Source: Clusia tigrina (Eukaryota > Arthropoda > Insecta > Diptera > Clusiidae). From it: a stretch of 64,000 bases of DNA. A program made the translations under genes and the position numbers. Position 1 is the first letter of the stretch. Every line of letters begins with the position of its first letter. Below are positions 12,464 to 22,510 of the stretch, piece after piece. Under the pieces are notes generated by a model, which saw only the letters and a program-made list of their open reading frames with translations, searched no databases and had not been told where the DNA came from. Where the stretch lies: contig OV050030.1 of assembly GCA_920105625.2 (NCBI GenBank), forward strand, positions 150,329,488 to 150,393,487. The letters are read 5' to 3'.

Positions 12464-12758
12464 AGCACTTCCTCTAGATTTTGCGATTGTTTATTGGTAT
12501 TTGAATTTTCAGCTAAATTTGATTTCAGTGCATCAGATGGAGCATGTTTGTCGTTGTACGTAGTCGGGATTTTGTGTAGAGGCGCTACGTAAGTAACTTC
12601 GTGTCGACCTCTATCCTTCCGTTGGCGCATTTTATTTTTCAGCTCAGCATACACTGGGAAACCTCTATAGATTGCTGTATGACTTCCGTCGCAATTATTG
12701 CATTTTTTTAGTAAGAACATGTTCATTTTTTTTATCGACCGTCCACAAATGAGCTCGC
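12464..12758 (-). pseudogene. Jockey copy 1 ORF1 C-terminal part
   Basis: A minus frame gives KKCNNCDGSHTAIYRGFPVY followed by a polar tail, typical of the last zinc knuckle and C-terminus of Jockey ORF1 proteins (a nucleic-acid-binding gag-like protein). The frame runs into the poly-A of the inserted R1-clade LINE and its continuation is found at 9985. The last codons before the junction with the gypsy RT (about 12758) mark the 5'-truncated end of this Jockey copy. Confidence 0.7.
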
Positions 12759-13215
12759 GAAAGGATTCCTCGAAATATTGATGGACGAAAGTGACATAGA
12801 AAAACCAGCTTTTTATGGTCCATATGGACACTACGACTTTACTAGCATGCCATTTGGTTTAAAAAACGCGCCTTGCACCTTCCAGAGCATGATAAATACG
12901 ATTTTAGGTGATTATATTAATAAAACATGCATAATTTATATGGATGACATACTAATATTTCTACATTTATCACTGAGCATCTTAAGAGTTTAACTAAGAT
13001 ATTAAATCGCTTGACCGAAAACAATATAAAAATACAATACGATAAATGTAATTTCCTATCATGGTTCACAGAATTTCTACGTCATATTATTACACCCGAG
13101 GGAACCAAATTCCGAAAAAATACGGGCTATTTAAAAAATAAAATTACCACGGACTGTAGAAGAAATTCAATCCTTTCTATAACTGACGGGATATTACCGC
13201 AAGTTTATTACAAAT
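12759..13215 (+). pseudogene. Gypsy element B: middle of reverse transcriptase
   Basis: Second piece of element B. The frame resumes with GFLEILMDESD, then MPFGLKNAPCTFQ and the catalytic box as YMDD (within 12935-12955), then switches frame. The region 13011-13215 encodes the palm/thumb with a KCNFL block and the FLxLTGYYRK-like block in changing frames. The 5' continuation is at 7985, about nine codons away in protein terms; the 3' continuation is at 18762. Frameshifts near 12965 and 13120. Confidence 0.8.
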
Positions 13216-13936
13216 TGTGGGGTATGATGAACGCTAACCTCGTAGGATCGTCATGTATGGTGTAATTAAATACGTTGGTCACGCAGGATAGGCTTTTGAT
13301 TCAATTGCTGATTCCATACAAAGTATAGATGCAAAAGAGTGCTATAGAAAATAAATGCCTGACACGAAGCGGAATGACGCCCTCAGCAAAGGTTTTGACC
13401 GGCAGAGTGTGCCGTTGGCCAAGCTATTGGTTGTGCTGTTCTAAGTCTTTCCTGACTTAGAGCACGAGAGATAGAAGAATTGACTAATGCGAGTAGCAGT
13501 TTTAGTTGTCTTCAGATTATCTCTGGTTTATTTGGTGGCTCGCTGGCCCTTTTATATTATTGAATTCTTATTGTTTTCTTATTCTAACTAACATAAAATA
13601 TATCTATCTTGTTTCTACTAATTACAAATCATATTCCCGAAATTTGTCTCAAGTATCGGATTACCGATATTATTCATTGACGAATCATCATCTTTGTTTA
13701 TATTAATAATTTTGAGTGCAAGTTCAGGGCTAAAGTCACTGCACTGTCCAATATGCATACGCTGCTGCAACATACGCAGCGTGTGTTAACGCATCACCAA
13801 AATGCTTGTCTAGCGTATTTGGGTATTGAGTGCAATTGCACACGTTGCGCTATTGTCAGTTCGTTTGCATATGCGACTTGTTGCTGTGCTTATGACGATG
13901 TGTGGTCGTCAGTGTACACTTGTGTGGTACACTACA
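13216..13936 (-). repeat. 3' LTR of element C (721 bp)
   Basis: Direct match to 18049-18757 with scattered substitutions and small indels (for example an insertion near 13729). Begins TGTGGGGT and ends CACTACA on the plus strand. A purine-rich minus stretch (13950-13937) next to it fits the polypurine tract. Confidence 0.9.
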
Positions 13937-14269
13937 CCCGCACCCTTAAGAGAAAAATTAGGGGTGTTAGCGAATAATTTTTCTGGAAATATGGTTTGTG
14001 TTGTATTACAATTGTCTTATGTTATGGATTTGTTACATGATTTTCATATATTCTAATAATTGGTATTTTTTATTTATAAATTGTTTCTTATTATTATAAT
14101 TGGTAGTGTTTTTAATTATATAGTTAAAATTACAAATTATTATTATAAATATGTTGTTTTGATATAATTACATATACTTATGATTACTAATTATATTGTT
14201 TTGATTACATTGTGTGATAGTTCTAATTATAAATCGTGTTGTTGAATTTACATTTTATGGTTTACAAAT
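13937..14269 (-). other. 3' untranslated region of element C
   Basis: AT-rich sequence between integrase and 3' LTR. No ORF of note. Confidence 0.6.
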
Positions 14270-15612
14270 TTAAATTACATTGTATGGCTTTAATTGATTG
14301 TTATGTACTTTCTTAGGTGTACCATTATATTCTATTAATGAATTTACTCCTATCTTATCTAGTATTTTATATGGTCCTTTATATGGGTTCATATTCTTTT
14401 TCCTATTTTCTACTTTTAATAGAACTAAATCTCCTCTTTCTACCTTAAGTGTGTTCGTATTAGTTTTTAAGTCAGTTAGTGTATGTTTTTGTTTTGCTTT
14501 CATTAACATTTGTTTTGCCTTTTCGTGAGCATGGCGTAATCTCGCTCTTAGCTCGTTGGCGTAATTTTCAAAGTTGTAAATTTTTGTGTTAGTTTCTATT
14601 ACTTCATTGGGTAAACCTTGGAGTTTCCTATATATTAATTCATATGGCGTGTAGCCCGTGTCAACATGTGGCATTGTATTGTAAGTGAAAGTGAAGTAGG
14701 GAATCCACTTATCCCATTCGTCGTCGTTTGTCGATGTCAGTAGGAATTCCTTTGGTGGTGGTACGGTGTCGAAAATTTTTGTTGTATTTTGAGCAATGCA
14801 CATGTGTTTGCCATTAGCTCGTTTGTAAATTCTGTCCCGTTGTCAGATTTAAGAATTTTGAAGTGTCCGTATTTGAGTATAAATTGTTCAACTAATGTTT
14901 TGGCTGTTGTGTGTGCGTCTTTTGTTATCATTGGGTGTGCGATTACGTACTTTGTCAGCTCGCACTGCATGGTCAGTATGTAGCGGTATTTGTTTGAAAT
15001 TTTTAGTGGTCCTACGGTGTCAATTGATATGACTTCGAAACTTGTGTTAGGGGTGTCTGTTATGGTTTGTGGTTCTTTGATGTGCCTTGTTTGTTTACAT
15101 TTCACGCACATGTCACAGTTGGATACGAATTTCTTTACCATTTGGTTCATATTTTTCCAAATGTATCTTTGTTTTAATTTGAGTAGAGTTTTTGTTACTC
15201 CGGGATATCCTGTTTTGTGACATTCATCTATTAGTTTGTATTTTAAAATATCTTCCGTTATTCTCTTTGGAGGTATGTACGAGTATATTCGTATTTTTAG
15301 CTGAGGACTTTTGCTATTCATTTTTATTTTTGCGTACGCTTCTTTAAATTCATCTTTTGTATATATTTTGAATATTTCATCGTTAATTGCAATTGCTAAT
15401 TCTTTAATATTTTCTTTCTTCGTTTTGGATATCAATTTCCTCAGAATCGAGTCTAGTCTCGTTGATTTATCATTGATTCCTGCATGCTTTATATTTTCAT
15501 TTATATTTTTATCTCTAGGTCGGAGCTTCTTCAGAGTCGAATCTTGATTCGGTGAATTATCGCTTTCGCCTATGTGCACAATATAAATTTTTTTTTTTAA
15601 ATTAATTTTCAT
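14270..15612 (-). pseudogene. Element C integrase, broken in the catalytic core
   Basis: The minus ORF 15612-14737 has the HHCC-like zinc region, where the second His position is Tyr (HKTGYPGV) before the CX2C (CDMC). It then has the core with the first Asp (SIDTVGPL) and second Asp (KSDNGTEF). The frame ends at about 14740 right after STPYHHQ. The ORF 14803-14270 picks up at EFLL..DEWDKW and runs to the C-terminal tail with a GDLVLL/KGPYKI chromodomain-like region. The segment that should hold the catalytic Glu is deleted at this junction. Strand transfer activity is therefore not expected. Confidence 0.85.
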
Positions 15613-15693
15613 TTTTTCAAAGCTTTGATTTTTCTTGTCGACATTAAATTTTAATTTTTTTATATTCTTGACGTCATTTATTGATGTACATTC

Positions 15694-16272
15694 CTATATT
15701 TGAAGGTGATCAGTCTCCTGAGATATACAGTTTCTCAATTTCTCATTTTCATTCCTATTTGCCTCTTCATTTACTTTATTTTTATTTGCCTCTTCATTTT
15801 TATTTTTATTTGCCATCCCTCTCGTGATTACTAGGGTTCTTTTGGCTTTTTCATCAATTTCTTTCGATATCAGTTCTTTTAGAAGGTCCGAGACAATTTG
15901 TATTCTCGACAATGCATCTGCATTTGTATTCATCTTTCCTGTTTTATATACTATGTTGAAATCATAGTCACTGAGGTCTAATCTAATTCTGGTCATTTTA
16001 GATGAAGGATTTTTATGAGAGAATAGTGATATCAGTGGTCGATGGTCAGTTACTACCGTGAACTTTTGACCATATAGATAGGGTTTGAAGAAGTTAATTC
16101 CCCAGTGTATTGCTATTACTGGCTTATTCAAATCGTGTTTTTGTAATGATTTGCTAGCATATGAAATGGGTAAATCTTGTCCTATTTCGCCTTGTGATAG
16201 TACGGCGCCTAGTGCATAATTCGATGCATCTGTGGTTAATATGAAGGGTTTATCAAAATTTGGGTATTGCAA
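15694..16272 (-). pseudogene. Element C RNase H domain and tail
   Basis: The minus ORF encodes TTDASNYALGAVLSQ (first catalytic Asp), SYASKSL, VVTDHRPL and NADALSRI, the standard Ty3/gypsy RNase H landmarks. It is followed by a polar tail with a short Asn/Lys/Glu repeat (about 15770-15830). It removes the RNA strand during reverse transcription. It is separated from the RT by a frameshifted connection (16273-16548). Confidence 0.85.
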
Positions 16273-16548
16273 TAGTAGTGGGTTTATTAATTTTTGTTTA
16301 AGAGTTTCAAAAGATTTTTGGCATTCATCTGTCCATACAAATTTGGCTGATTTCTTTAGTAAGGAGTTTAAACATTTTGCAATATCTGCAAATTCGGTTG
16401 AGGGTAATTTTTAACAGTCTCGTATTTTGCTGCGTCAGTTTTAACTCCGTCTTGTGTAATCAAATGTCCTAAATATACGACTTCTGCTCTCGGAAAGTTG
16501 CATTTTGCTGCGTTTAATTTTAAGTTATGTTGTTTTAGTCCTGTATGT

Positions 16549-17058
16549 TTAGTTCTGTAGTTTAGTTCTGTCTAGTACTTTGATTAAATTTTGGTTATGG
16601 TGGTTTTGACTGCATCCATAGATGATTATGTCATCTACATAAAGGAATGCTTCTGAGTCAAGTCCTGAGAGTCCTATTGTTAACATTCTCTGAAAGCTGA
16701 CAATGAATGAAATTTTGAGTCCGAAAGGTAGTCTTTTAAATTGGTAGTGTCCATTGGATGTGGAAAAAGCTGATTGTCGTGATTGTTTTTCTAATTTTAT
16801 TTGATGAAATGAACTTGTCATATCTAAGGTTGAAAACCATTTTGCTCTGCCTAACTTGTCTAGAATGTCTTCTAGGCGAGTTAGCGGGAATTTATCATTT
16901 ACTATTTTGTAATTCAGTTTTCTAAAATCCACTACAAGTCTCCATTTCTTTTTGTCAATAGTGTTCTTTTTAGGAACCAAAAGGAGTGGAGCATTGTATG
17001 GGCTGACTGAAGGTTCAATGATATCCTCCTGTAGCATTTTCTTTACCTGTTCATTCAC
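16549..17058 (-). pseudogene. Element C reverse transcriptase
   Basis: The minus ORF of 169 codons contains the PSVSPYNAPLLLVPKK block, RLVVDFRKLN, STLDMTSSFHQI (first catalytic Asp), RLPFGL and the catalytic box YVDD with the IIYGC context seen in mdg1/412 elements. It is truncated at the C-terminal side by a frameshift near 16550. The connection to RNase H follows in other frames. Confidence 0.88.
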
Positions 17059-17130
17059 AATTTCTGTGTGTGTGTGTGGCAGTCTGCAGTTTTTAATGTA
17101 ATCGGGGGTGTTGTCATGTGTCGTTATGTT

Positions 17131-18034
17131 TTAGGTGTAAAAATTGTTTGTCGAAAGTGGTTCGTCTTCAAGATGAAAAACTTCTTGGCATTGACTTAGG
17201 ATGTTTATGAGTTGGGTTTTTGTCATTTCGTATGTGCAGTTAAAATTTAAGATTTCAATGATTTTCTGTAGTCTGTTTTCATTGTAATTATCTTGCGTAC
17301 TGTACTTTAGTATGTCATAATTTTTTAGTAAGTCAGTTTCAAACTGTATGCCGTCTAAAATTACCTCCTTGTTTGTTGTATTTAGAAATTTTATTTGGGT
17401 TATACCACTTTTGGATGCTATGGAATTGCTTAGAAATATGCCTTCTTTTAATTCTTTATTTGGAATTATTTTGTCTTCATTTATGTTTAATTTTAAGGCT
17501 TGTATTATTTCTGTTCTTGCTGGTATTTTTATTTTTTGAGTATCGTGAGATTTAGTGTGCATGGGTATAATGAATGTTTGTTTATTTACGTACGCGGAAA
17601 TTGTAAACGTTTCATAATCGATTTTACATATATATTTTTCAAAAAAATCCCTACCTAGAATGCCATCTGTTTCTATTGGAAATGTTTTGTTTACTAATTG
17701 GAAAGGGTGGTTACAAGATTCTCCTGCAATATATAATTGTAGTTATAATGACTTTCAGAATATACCTCTTCATTTGTTATGCAAGTTATTTTGCAATTTT
17801 AGTGGCGGTTGTGCAATGTATGTTGGTGCAGGAACGGTTGGTTTGCATACAAATTGTGGCACGTATTCTTCCATTAATTGGGCTATAGTTTCTGCTGCTT
17901 TTTGGGTTGCTTTATATTTGACTGCTCTTTAGTTCGTCTATTGCAGGATTATTTGGTTTCAGTTTAGTTGCTGGATCGTTTGCAGGATCGGTTCCTGTAT
18001 CGGTTGACTGCTTTTCAGGTCCTAGGTCAGTTCA
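17131..18034 (-). pseudogene. Element C protease and short gag remnant
   Basis: The minus ORF 17562-17131 is the protease/RT linker. The frame just upstream (about 17700-17570) carries DGILGRDFF, the ILG-like C-terminal motif of retroviral-type aspartic proteases. The rest, to 18034, is a short broken frame with Pro/Asp-rich sequence. Only about 0.9 kb lies between primer site and RT where gag plus protease normally need about 2 kb, so most of gag has been deleted. Confidence 0.6.
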
Positions 18035-18048
18035 GGACAGGATCGCCA
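18035..18048 (-). other. Primer binding site of element C
   Basis: The minus strand reads TGGCGATCCTGTCC directly abutting the 5' LTR with no spacer. It starts with TGG, as expected for pairing with the CCA end of a tRNA. Confidence 0.7.
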
Positions 18049-18757
18049 TGTGGGGTATGATGAACGCTAGCCTCGTAGGATGGTCATGTATGGTGTAATT
18101 CATATGTTGGTCACGCAGGATCGGCTTTTGATTCAATTGCAGATTCCATACAAAGTATAGATGCAAAAGAGTGCTATAGAAAATAAATGCCTGACACGAA
18201 GCGGAATGACGCCCTCAGCAAAGGTTTTGACCGCCAGAGTGTGCCGTTGGCCAAGCTATTGGTTGTGCTGTTCTAAGTATTTCCTGACTTAGAGCACGAG
18301 AGATAAAAGAATTGACTAATGCGAGTTGCAGTTTTAGTTGTCTTCAGATTAACTCTGGTTTATTTGGTGGCTCGCTGGCTCGTTTATATCATATATTTTA
18401 TGTTGTTTTCTTATTCTAACTAACATAAAATATATCTATCTTATTTCTACTAGTTACAAATCATATTCCCGAAATTAATCTCAAGTATCGTATTACCAAT
18501 ATTATTCATTGACGAATCATCGTCTTTGTTTCTGTTACTGATTTTGAGTGCAAGTTCAGCTGCACTGTCGAATATGCATACGACGCTGCAATATAGGCAG
18601 CGTGTGTTAACGCACCATCAAAATGCTTGTCTAGCGTATTTGGGTATTGTGTTCAATTGCAAACGTTGCGCTATTGTCAGTTCGTTTGCATATGCGATTT
18701 GTTGCTGTGCTTATGACGATGTGTGGTCGTCAGTGTACACTGGTGTGGTACACTACA
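18049..18757 (-). repeat. 5' LTR of element C (709 bp)
   Basis: Pairs with 13216-13936. Same termini (TGTGGGG / CACTACA on the plus strand), followed by the AAAT duplication at 18758-18761. Confidence 0.9.
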
Positions 18758-18860
18758 AAATTATTCTGTGATAGCCGCTCCTATAATCAAGTATTTGAGG
18801 AAAAAGGAAAAAAATTAATTTAAATGATAAAGAATATATCGACGCGTTTGACAAGTGAAA
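18758..18860 (+). pseudogene. Gypsy element B: thumb region after element C
   Basis: Directly after the AAAT duplication a plus frame reads YSVIAAPIIKYLRKK, the region that follows the YYRKFI motif interrupted at 13215. The pre-insertion frame is continuous across one copy of AAAT. Coding character fades by about 18860, after stops. Confidence 0.7.
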
Positions 18861-19910
18861 ACTTATATTGACATCATCCATAGATATTATTAGCAAAGAA
18901 AACATTGATTTTAAAAAAAATCCCAAATTTTGCCCACAAAAAGAAAAAACAGACTGGACAAAATTAACGCTAAACGAAAAAACGTGCCAAACTTTGATAA
19001 CAACAAAGTTTATATTAGAAACCGTCTTTGCTAATAGAAATAAATCTGCCAAAAGGTTTATAAAATTACCTAAAAGTTTTCCCAGTATTACCTACTCATC
19101 GATTTCACACTAACCACTCATAATTAATGTTTACGGCAGAATTATTTTATGCAGGTAGCGAATTGTGCCATAAGAAGTATGAAATTCAAATAAAGCGCCT
19201 TCATGTCTCGATTGGAGTTTTCGTTTTATGATGTGCGGTGTGGCTTCTTTAAATATAAAGTGAAGCAGAATTCAATTTGTCATGAAATTTTGGATATGTC
19301 AATATTTTCAGTATGGACAAATATCAGCACAATTTACTCTTTCGATTTTAAATTTCATATTTTCGCTTTAGCAGCATGTGTTCAAACCTTTTTTGAGTCT
19401 ATCCGAAGAAAGAATTATTATGCACAAAATACCATTTTTGATCAAATTAATGATAATCTTTTAATATTGATATGTTCGTCTGTTGCCTATTCGGTTAGTA
19501 TATTTTTCTAAAAACTTTAAATTAAGTGTAAAGTGAACAAAGTCAACTTGTTTAAAGTTTGTCTTACTTTGTCAGAACCGCTTGAAATCCTACAACCATA
19601 TTTTATTAAAAATTATTCCACTCGTACGTACATGAATATGTACATATATACAATAAACTTCAATATCTAGTAATAAATACATATGTTCCAACGCACAATG
19701 AACCACTTCATAATCGAAAATTATTATAATAAAAAATCTATAAAAAACTATTTCAAGTATTTAAAAATCCAAGAAATTTTAAATGTATATTAGGATAAAT
19801 AATGTTTACTACAATAAAACATATTTTAACATAAGAAGCGTCGTATTTTTCCCATTACATTTGACATTTACCTCAAAAAATGTGTATATGAGGTGTGCAG
19901 GGGTCACCCA
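18861..19910. other. Unassigned AT-rich region with one 102-codon ORF
   Basis: No domain recognised. The plus ORF 19203-19511 encodes a hydrophobic, Phe/Ile/Ser-rich peptide ending ICSSVAYSVSIFF; it could be a decayed membrane protein or chance. The ORF 18868-19113 is Lys-rich and also unrecognised. Part of this may be the eroded 3' half of gypsy element B. Confidence 0.3.
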
Positions 19911-19917
19911 AGTCGAC

Positions 19918-20022
19918 TTGCTGGCATGAGATGCCGGGATTATCCTCCAACGGAGAAAGAATCTTTAGCGATTGAGTGGGGCATCACTAAAATGCGAGCG
20001 TGCCTAGAGGGGTACACGAGTA
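19918..20022 (+). pseudogene. Gypsy RNase H scrap
   Basis: A plus frame reads DYPPTEKESLAIEWGITKMR, the conserved block of Ty3/gypsy RNase H in which Glu/Ser precede an aliphatic-W-aliphatic helix. Only about 35 codons survive before a run of TA/ACGAG repeats. It could be the far end of element B or another insertion. Confidence 0.65.
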
Positions 20023-20024
20023 TG

Positions 20025-20162
20025 TATACGAGTATATGTATATATATATAGTGTAACGACTCTTTGTAGCTGTGTACACTTTTACCGTGGTAGCCCTCTA
20101 TATATACGAGTATACGAGTATATGTATATATATATATATCCTGTAACGACTCTTTGTAGCTG
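20025..20162. repeat. Tandem duplication, about 90-bp unit
   Basis: GTAACGACTCTTTGTAGCTG occurs at 20053-20072 and again at 20143-20162. Each copy is preceded by a TATACGAGTATATG-type stretch, giving a 90-bp period. Confidence 0.8.
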
Positions 20163-20206
20163 GGGTAGAAATCAGCGGGTTCTAGGGTTCGTATACAGAA
20201 ATTCTC

Positions 20207-20338
20207 TTGATCCTTAATCCTTGTATTTTTCGCTTGATCCTTAGTCCTGTATTGCTTGGTTGATCCTTCGTCCTTGTATTGTTCGGTTGATTCTTCGTCC
20301 TGTGTTGTTCGGTTGATCCTTCGTCCTGTACTGCTCGG
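20207..20338. repeat. Five-copy tandem repeat, 26-27 bp unit
   Basis: Units begin TTGATCCTT(c/a)(g/a)TCC and end TTCGG or a variant; five diverged copies are visible back to back. A minus ORF across it (20481-20182) is repeat-derived and not a gene. Confidence 0.8.
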
Positions 20339-20667
20339 TTCATGTTTCTGTTGTAATTAATTCTTCCAGGATGTCTTTCTCTCTTCATATATTTTCCTTT
20401 TGGCAAAGCTGTGCAGAGGTGGTAGTGTGTTTTACTATATCCTATGTTTCCACTACTATTTTCTTGTATTTCAGGAAGCAAAATTTATTTTTACTGTTAG
20501 TCTAAATTCTCTTTGAAGCATTTGAATCGTCGGAAATCCCATGCTTCCCCGCATTTCTTTTCCGACTTTATTCATTTTCCTTCGCCTACTAGTGTTTTAC
20601 AGATTTTGTGTGAGTGAGATTTGTCAGTGGACAAATTTCATCTCATATACATCTCATTTCACAATAC

Positions 20668-20746
<79 letters not shown>

Positions 20747-20747
20747 C

Positions 20748-20825
<78 letters not shown>
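20668..20825. repeat. (TA)n array
   Basis: About 155 bp of TA dinucleotides interrupted by a few TTTATA and TACATA variants. Confidence 0.95.
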
Positions 20826-20826
<1 letters not shown>

Positions 20827-21176
20827 AATATAGCGATTACAAATGAGTATTGTGATCTGGGTGTAGTACTGACCCCTAAAATGAACTTTCAAAAACATCT
20901 TATTAAATGTAACATTTCAGCAAAAACTAGTATAAATTCAGCTTGGTCAAGATTCTTTTCTAAAAAAGATATAAATCTCAGCTCGAAATGGCAAATATTT
21001 CAAGCTGTATGCCGTGCCACTCAAAGTTATGCCGCTCAAGTATGGGGTCACACTCTTTTTGAAGACGTTGATAAGCTACAACTTTACTTTGTACCGGAAT
21101 GTTCGCCTACTTATGCCATAATGTTGGAATCGAATATGGAAAGTGGACACATTTATACTCTAGCGTTACATCTAAG
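20826..21176 (+). pseudogene. LINE ORF2 fragment (post-palm region)
   Basis: The plus frame from the array edge reads LGVVLTPK, followed by MNFQKHL, INSAWSRFF and YAAQVWGH, the segment C-terminal of the RT palm in non-LTR elements (YLGV.. then YG.x.W motifs). The frame changes near LYFVPEC, which is intact in ORF 20881-21378 until the next TA array. Clade not assigned; it is flanked on both sides by TA arrays. Confidence 0.65.
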
Positions 21177-21236
21177 TTATATACATTTATATATATATAA
21201 AGTATATACTCGGTATATACTAGTTATATACATATA

Positions 21237-21286
<50 letters not shown>

Positions 21287-21303
21287 ATATACTTTATATA
21301 TAT
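21177..21303. repeat. (TA)n array
   Basis: TA-rich block with CTCGGTATATACTAG and AAAGTATATAC interruptions. Its right edge coincides with the broken 5' end of the mariner frame. Confidence 0.9.
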
Positions 21304-22081
21304 AACGTCGTGTCTTTGCTGAATGGGTCCTTGAAATGCATGAAAATGATCCGGAATTCCATCGAAAAATCATCTTGACTGATGAGGCCCATTTCCACCT
21401 CGGTGGCTACGTCAACAAGCAAAATTGTCGCATCTGGGGCTTGGAAAACCCAAGAGTTATTGTTGAGAAGCCTCTCCATCCTCAACGCGAGACTGTTTGG
21501 TCCGGTTTATGGTCCAGCGGGGTCATTGGACCTTACTTTTTCGAAAATGACGTTGGATCAACAGTTACGGTGAATGGATTGCGCTATCGAGAGATGATTA
21601 ATAATTTTTTATGGTCGGAGTTGGATGGTATTGATCTGGACAACGTTTACTTTCAACAAGACGGCGCTACGTGCCACATAAGCAACGAAACCATTGTTCT
21701 TTTACGTGAAAAATTTCCGGACCGTGTTATCTCTCGAAGTGGTGATCACAATTGGCCACCGAGATCTTGTGATTTAGCACCTTGCGACTTCTTCTTTTGG
21801 GGCCACGTGAAAGTAAAAGTCTACGCAAACAGCCCAGCGTCGATTCAAGACCACAAAGATAGAATTCTTGAGGCTATCGAGGACATAGGACAGCCACTTT
21901 GCGATTTCGTTATGGAAAATTTCATGAAAAGGATCGTGGTCGTGGATGCCATTTGGCTCTTGTTGTCTTTAATTAGGAACGGCATACCTTACTCTTCATT
22001 CTGAAATAAACATCCGATCATTTATCTCAAAGAATGGCATTTTTCTTTTAATACGAAAATAACACCTCTTATTGGAAACCC

Positions 22082-22083
<2 letters not shown>
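21304..22083 (+). pseudogene. DD41D (rosa-type) mariner transposase, 3' half
   Basis: The plus frame opens directly from the TA array (RRVFAEWVLEM) and continues through ORF 21336-22004. Catalytic blocks are LTDEAHF (first Asp), QQDGATCH (second Asp, codon 21660-21662) and LAPCDFFFW (third Asp, codon 21786-21788). The last two Asp are 42 codons apart, so 41 residues lie between, the DD41D signature of the rosa group. The N-terminal helix-turn-helix half is absent, replaced by TA array. About 80 bp of 3' sequence follow the stop, ending near TTGGAAACCCC at the next TA array, where the right inverted repeat would be. Confidence 0.85.
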
Positions 22084-22444
<361 letters not shown>

Positions 22445-22510
22445 TCGTAGGCCAGATGAATCCGCAGTAAGGAGAATGAGGATCACATACGGTGGGACAC
22501 AGACTGCTTA

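Larger units (their letters stand above)
7994..12758 (-). mobile_element. Jockey-clade LINE copy 1 (minus), itself split by an R1-clade LINE
   Basis: The 3' tail is the T run at 7996-8014 (poly-A on the minus strand). The 3' UTR spans 8015-8222, then come ORF2 pieces, the ORF2 start and the end of ORF1 up to 9985. The rest of ORF1 reappears, same strand, at 12464-12758 beyond the R1-clade insertion. It sits inside the reverse transcriptase of gypsy element B. The 5' end is truncated inside ORF1. It belongs to the same family as the copy at 56391-59310. Confidence 0.8.
13216..18757 (-). mobile_element. LTR retrotransposon C (mdg1/412-like gypsy, minus), with both LTRs and AAAT target duplication
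   Basis: Two direct repeats (13216-13936 and 18049-18757) start TGTGGGG and end CACTACA on the plus strand. AAAT flanks both sides (13212-13215, 18758-18761), giving a 4-bp target duplication inside gypsy element B. Internal minus-strand order is primer site, short gag/protease remnant, RT, RNase H and integrase. The RT context around its catalytic box resembles mdg1/412 elements. Gag is nearly absent and all domains are frameshifted, so it is not autonomous. Confidence 0.9.

Noticed and set aside
12436..12831. 131-codon minus ORF spanning 12436-12831 as one gene
   Set aside because: It is a chimera: poly-A of the R1-clade LINE, Jockey ORF1 and antisense of the gypsy RT. Only the middle is real coding sequence.
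20207..20338. Possible CRISPR array
   Set aside because: Units are contiguous and diverged with no spacers, and the context is eukaryotic transposons.
20182..20481. 99-codon minus ORF with repeated RTKxQPxNT-like peptides
   Set aside because: Repetition is explained by the 26-27 bp tandem DNA repeat; no family match.
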